Below are positions 1-7,489 of a DNA stretch of 64,000 nt, in pieces; position 1 is the stretch's first letter; every line of letters starts with the position of its first letter. Under the pieces are notes generated by a model, which had not been told where the DNA came from, ran no database searches, and worked only from the letters and a program-made list of their open reading frames with translations. The DNA is from Candidatus Delongbacteria bacterium (GTDB lineage Bacteria > CAIWAD01), in the NCBI GenBank assembly GCA_020634015.1, contig JACKCN010000001.1, positions 231,001-295,000 of the forward strand. Reading direction: 5' to 3'. The position numbers and the translations under genes are program-made.

Positions 1-950
1 TGGTGCAGATCGGGCCGGAAATCGCGCAGATGCACGGGGGCGCCGTGGTCCACGCAAAGCCCCAGCATCTGGTTGAAGTCGCAGTCGTAAAGGAAGCCAC
101 GCCAGTCCACGGACAGGGTGTTGCGGCACATCACGCTGCTGGCGGCCCGGGGATTCCAGGCGGCCTGCAGGCGACGCAGGTAGGGCACCAGCTGGCCCTT
201 GCCGTCCAGCCAGTGCAGGAAGCGCCCGATGGGCATGTTGGCCATGGTGAAGAGGCTGTCGAAACGTACCCCCTGCTGCTCGAGCAGCTGCTGCTTCCAG
301 TGCCGCTCCAGCTCCGTCTGATCGCCGGGCAGGAAGGCGCCCGTCGGGTTGGTGACCAGATGCAGGGGCCAGCGCGGGTCGCCCGTGCCGTAGCCGGCCG
401 CATTGAACTGGCGCAGTGCCAGGATCGAGCGCTCGAAGACCGCTTCTCCGCGCTGGGCGTCCGTTTCGGCCTGGGTGGGAGCGGGCAGCGAGGCCACCAC
501 CTGGACCTCGTGGTGGTGCAGAAAGTCCACCAGATCCTGCTGGCCGGCCTCCTGGGTCACGGTCAGGTTGCACCGGTCGATGACCGTGCAGCCCAGCGCG
601 CGCGCCCCTGTCACGAATCCGCGGAAATGGGGATTCAGTTCCGGAGCCCCGCCCGTGATGTCCACCACGGGAATCCGCTGCGTGCGCAGCACATCCAGCG
701 CCAGCTCGAAGATCTCGCCCGCCATGCTTTCCCGACGGCGCGGCCCGGCGCTCACATGACAATGGCGGCAGGTCTGGTTGCAGACCCGCCCCACATTCAG
801 CTGCAGGATCTCGATGCCGGTGGCCTGCAGCGGAAACTGGCCCGCCTGCTCAAGATGCTCGTCAAAACGCGCCAGCCCCGGCTGGATCGCCTCGAGACGC
901 TCCTGCTGCAACTGCTCTTCCCGGCTGACCTGTGGTTTTTCGTGAGTCAA
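1..950 (-). CDS. arsS: Arsenosugar biosynthesis radical SAM protein ArsS (partial, C-terminus outside window)
   Basis: Radical SAM enzyme of the ArsS/DUF3641 family, which is thought to transfer the 5'-deoxyadenosyl group to dimethylarsenite on the way to arsenosugars. The visible 316 codons include the cluster motif CNQTCRHC (Cys57, Cys61, Cys64), followed by DITGGAPELNPHFR, the SAM-binding glycine stretch, and the family's NPTGAFLPGDQ and CRNTLSVDW segments. The start is probably the TTG at 950: an in-frame TGA lies 15 bases upstream, no ATG fits, and an AAGG lies about 10 bases before it. It is the last gene of the minus-strand ars cluster, 132 bases after the AhpD-like gene; that gap carries a repeat fragment. 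Family assignment is strong, while the exact start is less certain. Confidence 0.9.
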   Translation of the reverse strand, partial: MTHEKPQVSREEQLQQERLEAIQPGLARFDEHLEQAGQFPLQATGIEILQLNVGRVCNQTCRHCHVSAGPRRRESMAGEIFELALDVLRTQRIPVVDITGGAPELNPHFRGFVTGARALGCTVIDRCNLTVTQEAGQQDLVDFLHHHEVQVVASLPAPTQAETDAQRGEAVFERSILALRQFNAAGYGTGDPRWPLHLVTNPTGAFLPGDQTELERHWKQQLLEQQGVRFDSLFTMANMPIGRFLHWLDGKGQLVPYLRRLQAAWNPRAASSVMCRNTLSVDWRGFLYDCDFNQMLGLCVDHGAPVHLRDFRPDLH

Positions 951-991
951 CAGTTCAATCCTTCACCATTTCATCCAATCCCCCGGCCCCA

Positions 992-1052
992 CGACGCAGC
1001 GTCCAGCCGGGCCCGCTGAAGCGCAGCGACATCGGGGCGCCATGCAATGGGC
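992..1052. repeat. Fragment of the dispersed extragenic repeat seen at 13061-13740
   Basis: Bases 992-1022 match 13383-13413 at 27 of 31 positions (the end of repeat copy 1). Bases 1031-1052 match 13074-13095 at all 22 positions (the start of repeat copy 1). The two pieces therefore sit in end-then-start order, like a junction between two repeat units with the middle missing. The fragment lies between the AhpD-like gene and arsS. Both matches were read by eye. Confidence 0.65.
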
Positions 1053-1082
1053 ACACACACTGCAATCCTCGTACACACCCAC

Positions 1083-1415
1083 TCAAAAACTGAGATTCTG
1101 CGCCACATTGCGCATCTGCACCCCGTGGGCCAGAGTCACCCCGGCCCGCATGGCGGCAGCCACATGCACGGCCTCGGTCATCTCGTCCAGGGTGATGCCG
1201 TTCTCAAGGCAGGTCTGGGTGTAGGCGTCGATGCAGTAGGGACACTTCTCGCTGTGTGAGACAGCCAGCGCGATCAGGGCCTTCTCGCGCTTGCTGAGAT
1301 GGCCTGCCTTCATCAGGGGGCCGTACCAGGCCATGAAGGCCTTCCAGGCTTCGCTGGCGTTCTGGCCCACTTCCTCGAAACGGGGCAGATCCTCGGGGCG
1401 GTAGTAGCTATCCAT
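1083..1415 (-). CDS. Arsenosugar-cluster carboxymuconolactone decarboxylase/AhpD-like protein
   Basis: A 110-residue protein of the carboxymuconolactone decarboxylase (AhpD-like) fold. It has the redox CxxC in SEKCPYCIDAYTQ (Cys58, Cys61), preceded by the helix LSKREKALIALAVSHS, as in peroxidase-like AhpD proteins. A member of this kind regularly accompanies arsS in arsenosugar clusters; its exact reaction is not established. The ATG at 1415 starts 8 bases inside the end of the upstream glycosyltransferase gene, which suggests translational coupling. A longer frame to 1550 exists but its extra 45 residues do not resemble the family. Confidence 0.85.
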   Translation of the reverse strand: MDSYYRPEDLPRFEEVGQNASEAWKAFMAWYGPLMKAGHLSKREKALIALAVSHSEKCPYCIDAYTQTCLENGITLDEMTEAVHVAAAMRAGVTLAHGVQMRNVAQNLSF

Positions 1416-2034
1416 GGTGCGTGTTCCTTTCCTCTTGCCAGCGTGTCCAGTCGTCCGGCCGGTCCACGTCCGGCAGGGTGCGCAATTCGCTCCAGTCCAG
1501 TCCGGTGGCCGCAAGTGAATCCCGGGTATCCTGGAGCACGGTGGGTCCACCCCAGACCGTGTCCGGAAAGAGTCCGGGATGCCAGCGTCGGGCGCCGATC
1601 AGCCAGTAGCCTCCGTCCTCGGCGGGCCCCAGCACACAGTCGGTCCGCTCCAGTGCTCGCGCGGCGTCGTGCAGGTCCTGCGCCTCCAGCCAGGGGCAAT
1701 CGCTGCCCAGCAGAATCACCGCGCGGGAACCGTGTGCCAGACTTTCCTCAACGATCGCGGCCATCCGTGCCCCCAGCTCACCAGCGGGCTGCTCCGCGCC
1801 GGGCAGCGCCCAGGGGGGCAGGGTCCGCGCCTCGAACCCGCTCGCCTCGCCCGTCCAGTGCACGCTCACCCGGAAGGGTGGCGGCAGTTGGTCCAGTGTG
1901 TGACAGCAGCGTTCCAGCAACTGCCATTGGATCGCCAAGGCGGCTTCCGGCCCCAGTTCGCGCGCCAGCCGGGACTTTCCCTGACCCAGGCGCGGGCGAC
2001 GGCTGAGCAGGCAGATCGTCACCCATGACTCCAT
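1408..2034 (-). CDS. TIGR04282-type arsenosugar-cluster glycosyltransferase (DUF2064)
   Basis: A 208-residue nucleotide-sugar transferase-like protein of the DUF2064/TIGR04282 family, which recurs beside arsS and probably adds or modifies the sugar of arsenosugars or arsenolipids. Visible family motifs are the N-terminal SRRPRLGQGKSRLAREL (nucleotide-binding loop), LLGSDCPWL with its metal-binding acidic residue, and GPAEDGGYWLIG. The ATG at 2034 has an AGGGAGGA ribosome-binding site 6 bases upstream, so it is preferred to the ATG at 2061. It overlaps the next gene by 8 bases and follows the DUF547 gene by about 40 bases. The acceptor is unknown. Confidence 0.86.
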   Translation of the reverse strand: MESWVTICLLSRRPRLGQGKSRLARELGPEAALAIQWQLLERCCHTLDQLPPPFRVSVHWTGEASGFEARTLPPWALPGAEQPAGELGARMAAIVEESLAHGSRAVILLGSDCPWLEAQDLHDAARALERTDCVLGPAEDGGYWLIGARRWHPGLFPDTVWGGPTVLQDTRDSLAATGLDWSELRTLPDVDRPDDWTRWQEERNTHHG

Positions 2035-2076
2035 CCAGATCCTCCCTGACACACCATCCATTGCGCGGGCACGCGC

Positions 2077-2826
2077 TCAGCGTGCATTCAGGCTCCAGTC
2101 GTAGTCGGTCCAGCGGATGCGTGCCTGGCACGCCCCCGGCAGCCAGGGCTCCAGCCAGGCCTTGAGGGCGGCCTCGTCGGCACCAAAGTCCTCAGCATAC
2201 CATTTGAAGATCGGCGAGAGCCAGAGCGTGCCGCCCTCCAGCCGGTTCTTGGTGGGGCTCCGCTGAAGAAAGCGCCGGGCCTGGTCGTCCAGTTGCTCTT
2301 CCAGCCCGGAGGCGGTGTACAGCTCCTCCCGCAGGGGCGGACAGCCACGCGCGGCGCAGACCAGAGCCACGTGGATGCGAGGATCATTGTACACCGGGCG
2401 AATGCGCCGGTGTTCCAACTCGTCCAGACTGAAGGTCTCGCCGGCCAGCCGGACCACCGGAAGGCTCCAGGGGCTGCGGAACCAGCCACCGATCTCCTTG
2501 ATCGAGCCAACCGGCAGGTTGTCACGCACAAGCCGCAGGGTGGTCCCGTTGTACAGGTTCAGCAACAGGGCCAGCTGGCGAGGACGGGGCCAGGCGGCAA
2601 GCGAGTCCGGATCCAGCAGGGCCACCTGGTCCAGCCAGGCGTCCAGTGGCCCCGGTTCGCGCGCCAGAGTCCGGTAGCTCACACGGCCATCGCTGACGAC
2701 CTGTGCCAGTTGCCGGCCCCAGGCTCCCGCGGCACTCTCGAGCGCCTGCTTTGCGACAGCCGACCCGGCCAGCAGACCGATCACAAGCAGGATCAGCAAT
2801 CGGTGAACTGTGGTGTGACGCATCAT
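2077..2826 (-). CDS. Secreted DUF547 domain protein
   Basis: A 249-residue protein with an N-terminal signal peptide (MMRHTTVHRLLILLVIGLLAG, then SAVA), so exported or periplasmic. The rest is a DUF547 domain: LLNLYNGTTLRLV, a conserved SPWSLPVVRLAGETFSLDELEH block, then DPRIHVALVCAARGCPPL. DUF547 has a papain-like or transglutaminase-like appearance, but its function is unproven; the Cys in CAARGCPPL is invariant in the family. GGAGGA lies 8 bases before the first of two adjacent ATGs, and the upstream gene ends 1 base away. Its place inside the arsenosugar cluster matches published cluster layouts. Confidence 0.83.
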   Translation of the reverse strand: MMRHTTVHRLLILLVIGLLAGSAVAKQALESAAGAWGRQLAQVVSDGRVSYRTLAREPGPLDAWLDQVALLDPDSLAAWPRPRQLALLLNLYNGTTLRLVRDNLPVGSIKEIGGWFRSPWSLPVVRLAGETFSLDELEHRRIRPVYNDPRIHVALVCAARGCPPLREELYTASGLEEQLDDQARRFLQRSPTKNRLEGGTLWLSPIFKWYAEDFGADEAALKAWLEPWLPGACQARIRWTDYDWSLNAR

Positions 2827-2827
2827 C

Positions 2828-3502
2828 TCAGCGATCCTCCGGCAAAGGGCAGCCATGCCGCCTGAAGTGAGCCAGTATGCGCTGGTGCTGCCAGAGGGTG
2901 CGCCAGACTCCCCGCTCGCGGTAGCGCCGCCCGCTGGTGGGGCAGTGGCCGGGCAGCAGTCGCAGAAAACCGGGCGCCTTGAGCCGCGTGACACACCAGA
3001 GATCTTCCAGATAGGGCCAGGCCGGCAGTCCACCGAGGGCGGCCAGACTGGAGGCGCGAAAGGCCAGGGCCTGGTCGCCGTAGGGAGTGCCCCGCAGACG
3101 ACAGCGCAGGTTGCCGCCCCAGGCGACCAGCCGCAGATCCCAGCCCTCTGGCTGAAAGGACAGTGGAAATGCACTCACCTGCACGCGTGGATCACGGAAG
3201 GCCTCTTCGATCAGCTCCGCGCCATTGCGTGGCGGGCGCGTGTCGGCGTGCACCATCCAGAGCAGATCGCCCCTGGCTGCCCGGCGCGCCGCTTCGAGCT
3301 GGATCCCGCGGCCGGCTTCGGTCCGCAGCAGCTGGAATCCGGCACGCTGGGCGACATCGGCGCTGGCATCCTGGCTGGCGCCGTCCACGGCGATCCATTC
3401 CTCCACTCCGGGCAGGGCCCGCAGCCACTCCAGGCGTGCCTGCAGGTCCGCCTCGCCCCGGGCACATTCGTTGCGTAGGGGCAGCAGCAGCGACACGCTC
3501 AT
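2828..3502 (-). CDS. TIGR04283-type arsenosugar-cluster glycosyltransferase (GT2)
   Basis: A 224-residue family-2 glycosyltransferase. The N-terminus SVSLLLPLRNE is the nucleotide-binding strand, VDGASQDAS is the first acidic motif, and MVHADTRPP is the DxD-like metal site; PYGDQALAFRAS and YLEDLWCVTRL follow. This is the TIGR04283 subfamily that travels with arsS. It overlaps the MerA-like gene by 4 bases (3499-3502) and is almost contiguous with the DUF547 gene, so it is translated from a compact operon. The donor and acceptor sugars cannot be read from sequence. Confidence 0.88.
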   Translation of the reverse strand: MSVSLLLPLRNECARGEADLQARLEWLRALPGVEEWIAVDGASQDASADVAQRAGFQLLRTEAGRGIQLEAARRAARGDLLWMVHADTRPPRNGAELIEEAFRDPRVQVSAFPLSFQPEGWDLRLVAWGGNLRCRLRGTPYGDQALAFRASSLAALGGLPAWPYLEDLWCVTRLKAPGFLRLLPGHCPTSGRRYRERGVWRTLWQHQRILAHFRRHGCPLPEDR

Positions 3503-5019
3503 CGCCGACTCCGCAGTACTCGACCCAGCAAACCCGCCAGGCCCGGGCTCAGGCGTGTGCGCTGGTACTGGTCGCCCAGCTTGCGCAGGGCCTCGCCCAC
3601 CGTGGGATAGGGAAAGACCATTCCGGAGAGCTGGCCCAGTCTCACACCGCCGGAGATGCAGGCGATCACGGGCGCCAGCAGCTCCCCGGCATGCGGTCCG
3701 AGGATGCGCGCTCCCAGCAGGCGCCCACGCGCGTCGTGCACCACCTTGAGAAAACCGTTCTCCTCGCTGTCCAGCACGGCTCGGTCCAGATCACGGAAGT
3801 GTACGACCAGCTCGGCGGCCCGCTCACCCGCGGCAAGAGCCGTGGTCAGGTCGGGGCCCACACCGGCCAGCTCGGGTGTGGTGTAAGTGCACCAGGGAAT
3901 CAGCAGTTGATTGCGACGCGCACGCCCGAAGAAGAACGCATTGCGCACGGCCGCGCGCGCCATGGCATCGGCGGCATGGGTGAACTGGGGCCCGCCGATC
4001 ACATCGCCCAGGGCCAGCACGCGGCGATTGGCCGTACGCAGGAAATCGTTCACCAGTACCTGCCCGCGACTGCCGGTCAGAATGCCCGCGTGTTCCAGAT
4101 CCAGCTCTTCCGTGTTGGGCTGGCGTCCCGTGGCCAGCAGCAGCGCATCGAATCCCAGTTCCTCGCCTCCCGCTGTGTGTTCAAGCCAGGCCTGTCCGCA
4201 TTCTCCCCGACCTTCAAGGCGCACCAGACGAGTGGCCAGCCGCACGTCCACACCCGCCGCCTCCAGGGCTTGTTGTACGGCCAGGGCTCCCTCGGGATCA
4301 TCCCGGATCAGCAGCCGCTCCGCCTGCTCCACGAGTGTCACACGGCAACCCAGCAGGGCCAGGCTCTGGGCCAGCTCGCAGCCGATCGGACCGCCCCCGG
4401 CCACCAGCAGGTGTCCGGGCAGGCTTTCGCGGTTGAAGAGATTCTCGTTGGTGAAAAAGCGCACCGAGTCCAGCCCGGGGATCGGCGGAATCGCCGGGCG
4501 CCCGCCCGTGGCGATGAAGGCTCGCCTGAACCGGGCCGTATGCCCATTGACCTCCACCCGATCCGCTCCCGTGAAGCGGGCCTGGCCAAAGACCACTTCC
4601 ACGCCCTTGCCTTCAAGGCCCGCAAGGGAATCCGCGGGGGAAATGCGCGCACGGCGCTCGCGCAGTCTTTCGAGCACGGCAGCACCATCGACCAGGGCCT
4701 CCTGCGGGCCGATCCCGAAACCGGGAGCCGCCCGGACCGCCGCGGCGGCGCGCGCCGAACGGATCAGAGCCTTGGACGGCACACAGCCCACATTCAGGCA
4801 ATCGCCCCCCAGCAGGGCGCGTTCGACCAGCAGCACCTTGCCGCCCAGTCCGGCCACGATCGAGGCACTCACCAGGCCGGCCGCCCCCGCTCCCAGCACG
4901 ATTGCGTGATACTCGTCCCTGCTGGGTCGAGTGGCATGCTGTGCCGGCCGCACATTCTCCAGCAGGGTCAGATTGTGACGGTCCAGCGGCGCCAGACTGC
5001 GGGTGGGGTCAGTGGGCAT
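3499..5019 (-). CDS. MerA-like FAD-dependent pyridine nucleotide-disulfide oxidoreductase
   Basis: A 506-residue class I flavoprotein disulfide reductase. It has the FAD loop VLGAGAAG (residues 41-48), the redox pair in GGDCLNVGCVPSK (Cys74, Cys79), the NAD(P)H loop VAGGGPIGCE, the FAD motif VLALGDVIGG, and a C-terminal dimerisation domain. The usual HxxxxE general base is not evident: the segment reads MVFPYPTVGEAL where related enzymes have IHAHPT or IHPYPT. Genes called mercuric reductase occur in most arsS clusters; there is no N-terminal MerP-like metal domain or vicinal C-terminal Cys pair, so activity on mercury is doubtful. It overlaps both neighbours by a few bases. Confidence 0.85.
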   Translation of the reverse strand: MPTDPTRSLAPLDRHNLTLLENVRPAQHATRPSRDEYHAIVLGAGAAGLVSASIVAGLGGKVLLVERALLGGDCLNVGCVPSKALIRSARAAAAVRAAPGFGIGPQEALVDGAAVLERLRERRARISPADSLAGLEGKGVEVVFGQARFTGADRVEVNGHTARFRRAFIATGGRPAIPPIPGLDSVRFFTNENLFNRESLPGHLLVAGGGPIGCELAQSLALLGCRVTLVEQAERLLIRDDPEGALAVQQALEAAGVDVRLATRLVRLEGRGECGQAWLEHTAGGEELGFDALLLATGRQPNTEELDLEHAGILTGSRGQVLVNDFLRTANRRVLALGDVIGGPQFTHAADAMARAAVRNAFFFGRARRNQLLIPWCTYTTPELAGVGPDLTTALAAGERAAELVVHFRDLDRAVLDSEENGFLKVVHDARGRLLGARILGPHAGELLAPVIACISGGVRLGQLSGMVFPYPTVGEALRKLGDQYQRTRLSPGLAGLLGRVLRSRR

Positions 5020-5707
5020 CGGCGGCCACTCCTTCCTGGCTCAGGGCCCGCTGGGCGATGCGCGTGATCCAGACGGTGATCAGCAGAGTCACCGCCAGCC
5101 CGGCCCAGCCCAGCAACCGGAAGGGCAGGGACTTGTCGGGTGCCGGCCCTCCGGCCAGCTCGCCCAGCCCGCCCAGCAGGGTACCGGCATAGACATAGAG
5201 CACGGTGCCCGGCAGCATCCCGATCCAGGAGGCACTGATGTAGTCTCGAAAGCTGACGGCGCTCAGTCCGCAGGCATAGTTGAGCAGGGAGAAGGGAAAC
5301 AGCGGCGAGAGCCGGGTCAGCAGCACGATGCGGAAGCCTTTCTCGCCCAGAGCCCGGTCGATTCGCGCGAAGACCGGACGACTGGCCAGTTGGGTCAATA
5401 CCCACTCGCGCACCAGATGCCGGCCCAGCAGGAAGGCGGCCCCGGCCCCCAGCACGCTGCCAGCGGAGACCAGCAGGGTACCGCCCAGCAGACCCCAGGT
5501 GAAACCGGCCGCAAGTGTCAGCACCACTCCGGGAACCAACAGCACCGTGGCCAGCAGGTACAGCAGGATGAAGAGCAGCCAACCCAGCGCCCCCAGGCTC
5601 TGGATCCAGCCCACGGCCGCCGCCAGCGCGGGCGTGACCGGCAACCGCCAGAGCAGCAGGCCCACGGCAATGGCGGCCAGCACACGCAACAGGCTGCGCT
5701 TGTTCAT
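5009..5707 (-). CDS. TVP38/TMEM64 (DedA-like) membrane protein
   Basis: A 232-residue inner-membrane protein with about six hydrophobic segments and the SNARE-associated/VTT domain: the block beginning LVPGVVLTLAAGFTWG, the core FRIVLLTRLSPLFPFSLLNY, and GLSAVSFRDYISASWIGMLPGT. VTT proteins scramble or move lipids across membranes; in arsenosugar clusters the role is not established but would fit handling of arsenolipids. It is the first gene of the cluster and overlaps the flavoprotein gene by 11 bases. The promoter should lie in 5708-5923, shared divergently with the QueD-like gene. Confidence 0.87.
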   Translation of the reverse strand: MNKRSLLRVLAAIAVGLLLWRLPVTPALAAAVGWIQSLGALGWLLFILLYLLATVLLVPGVVLTLAAGFTWGLLGGTLLVSAGSVLGAGAAFLLGRHLVREWVLTQLASRPVFARIDRALGEKGFRIVLLTRLSPLFPFSLLNYACGLSAVSFRDYISASWIGMLPGTVLYVYAGTLLGGLGELAGGPAPDKSLPFRLLGWAGLAVTLLITVWITRIAQRALSQEGVAADAH

Positions 5708-5923
5708 GGGGATCCTCTCGCTTGCCCTCCCCCCGCGGAAGTGGATTTCAGGCGGATTGTCAGGGCCTTGCTCGGTGTGCGTGCAGGCGGGCGCTCCGGC
5801 AGGCAGCGCGCCTCAAGATATGGCTGCCAACCGGCGATTCCCGGCTTCCGTTCCCCCGTGACCGTTTTGTTATGTTCGGCCCGCCCGCACCGACAAAGGC
5901 GCCACACAGACACGGGGAGCGAC

Positions 5924-6340
5924 ATGCTGACTCTGAACAAGATCTTCACCTTCTGCGCCGCCCACCGGTACTACAATCCGGAACTGGGCGAGCAGGGCAA
6001 TCTGGAAGCCTTCGGCAAGGATGTGCGCCTGCACGGACACAACTACGAGCTGACCGTGGGCGTCACCGGCACCGTGGACCCGCGCACCGGATTCCTGGCC
6101 GACCTGGACCCCCTGCAGCGCCTGGTCAACGAGCGGGTCGTGGAGGTTCTGGACCACAGCCGCATCGATACGGACATTCCCTGGTTCGCCGAGCGTCAAC
6201 CGTCCACGGAGAATCTGCTGGTCTGGATCTGGCAGGAAATCGCCCCGCGCCTCCAGGGCTGCCGGCTGGTGCGTCTGCGTCTGCAGGAAACACCGACGAT
6301 CTTCACCGAATACACGGGCCCCGAGTCGCTGGCCGACTGA
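5924..6340 (+). CDS. QueD/6-pyruvoyl-tetrahydropterin synthase family protein lacking the usual catalytic cysteine
   Basis: A 138-residue T-fold protein of the PTPS/QueD family (queuosine or pterin pathway). Zinc ligands are visible: the His of FTFCAAH (His14) and the HGH of RLHGHNYEL (His37, His39); PSTENLLVWIW and LQETPTIFTEY supply the substrate-anchoring Glu. In characterised QueD and PTPS the base four residues before HGH is Cys (or the family uses a Glu as in PTPS-III); here that position is Asp33 in GKDVRLHGH. The activity may therefore differ from QueD. ATG at 5924 with GGGGAG 6 bases upstream. It stands alone, divergent from the ars cluster, and ends in a strong terminator. Confidence 0.8.
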   Translation: MLTLNKIFTFCAAHRYYNPELGEQGNLEAFGKDVRLHGHNYELTVGVTGTVDPRTGFLADLDPLQRLVNERVVEVLDHSRIDTDIPWFAERQPSTENLLVWIWQEIAPRLQGCRLVRLRLQETPTIFTEYTGPESLAD

Positions 6341-6357
6341 GGACCAAGGCCACCGGC

Positions 6358-6410
6358 CCAGCCAGAAACGCCCCGTTGTCCATACAGGACCACGGGGCGT
6401 TTCTGGCTGG
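6358..6410. terminator. Bidirectional hairpin terminator between convergent genes
   Basis: An 18-bp perfect inverted repeat (6358-6375 with 6393-6410) separated by a 17-base loop, 17 bases after the QueD-like stop and 9 bases from the end of the convergent gene at 6420. It can serve both strands. Confidence 0.85.
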
Positions 6411-6419
6411 CATCGGAAC

Positions 6420-7154
6420 TCAGTTGATGGCCACGATCCTGTAGATCCCGGTGTGCACGGACACCGTGTACGACACGGGGGGCGCAGCCACCTCGTCCAC
6501 GGGCAGCAGGGCGTCCGGGCTGGAACCGTGCAGCACCCGGTAGGAGGTGGCCCCCGCCGCGAGACTCCAGTCAAGTGTGACCAGACCAGCGGAGTACTGA
6601 ATGCTGAGATCGGCCACGGCGGCGGGAGGCGGCAGCTGGACGGGAATCGCCAGGGAGGTGGTGTAGATGTAGTCGCCGAAGGGATCCTCGCTGTAATCGG
6701 ACGCGTTGCCCGCGGCGTAGAGCGTGATCGTGCCCAGCTCGGGATCCTCGGGCGCCGTCCAGTTGAAGGACCATTCGGATGGCCCGTCAAACAGGCGCGG
6801 TGAGGTGCCGTCAATGGTGTGCTTCACATATTCTCGTCCTTCGAATGTACTCCACTGGGTACGCACAGGATCGACGATGCTGAAACTGCCCAGGCCCACC
6901 TGGGAGGCTTCGAAGCCCCAGCGCTGCTGGCCTGGATCCTGGAGTGTGACGGTAAGCAGGTAGGTTTCGCCGGGGACCCACGAGAGTGGGCCGCTGAGAC
7001 TCAGGCTGCCGTCACCCGAGTTCAGCGGATGGGAGATGTGACACTCGGTGCAGTTGAGTTCGCCCGGTGCTCCGCTGACTCCATCGATCGGACCGGCGGA
7101 ATAGGCCTGAGCGAGTACGGGCAGGATCAGCAGGATTGCGGTTGGAAAGGTCAT
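6420..7154 (-). CDS. Secreted choice-of-anchor V/Reeler-like protein with CxxCH motif
   Basis: A 244-residue exported protein. Residues 1-18 form a signal peptide (MTFPTAILLILPVLAQAYS). The mature protein begins with GxxxCTECHISHPLNSGDGS, a CxxCH that could bind one c-type heme, followed by a beta-rich domain (LSWVPGETYLLTVTLQD, WGFEASQ) of the choice-of-anchor V or Reelin-like type and a C-terminal fibronectin-III-like segment (ATSYRVLHGSSPDALLPV). No type IX sorting domain is visible. The ATG at 7154 is chosen because the signal peptide begins there. Such proteins are common in FCB bacteria; function is unknown. Confidence 0.75.
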   Translation of the reverse strand: MTFPTAILLILPVLAQAYSAGPIDGVSGAPGELNCTECHISHPLNSGDGSLSLSGPLSWVPGETYLLTVTLQDPGQQRWGFEASQVGLGSFSIVDPVRTQWSTFEGREYVKHTIDGTSPRLFDGPSEWSFNWTAPEDPELGTITLYAAGNASDYSEDPFGDYIYTTSLAIPVQLPPPAAVADLSIQYSAGLVTLDWSLAAGATSYRVLHGSSPDALLPVDEVAAPPVSYTVSVHTGIYRIVAIN

Positions 7155-7489
7155 GGCTGTCTCCAGAAGTTGATTGGGTGATCCACCTCTGGCAAAGACC
7201 ATTCCAGAAAATTGTCATGACGAGCATGTCTGGAGTCCGGGATGGGGCAGGCAGTATTCCGTATGAATCCTTGGCGCAACAAGCTTTGTCGCACCAAGGA
7301 TTTTTCCATAACACAGTTCTGGAATCCGGTCGCCCGGAATGAACGCCCAATCCGGGCATGGGGAACACCTGTCAACAATCCGGCAAGACTGCCCGAAAAT
7401 GGGCTTCTGGAGGGTCAAGTCACCTTTGTGGGCTGCAGATAAGGAAGAGCGACGATCCACCAGTCCACGACCGGAATCCAGGCAGCCCC
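7155..7489. other. Divergent intergenic region, no gene seen
   Basis: These 335 bases separate two divergently transcribed genes and should hold both promoters. I see no RNA gene, no long hairpin and no convincing riboswitch; the short open frames have no recognisable product. Confidence 0.5.

Noticed and set aside
3..1019. Plus-strand frame of 338 codons at the window start
   Set aside because: It is the antisense of arsS; the minus strand has a radical SAM motif and family residues.
7203..7489. Riboswitch in front of the EAL/HDOD gene
   Set aside because: I looked for a cyclic di-GMP-type leader and found no matching conserved loop or three-way junction.
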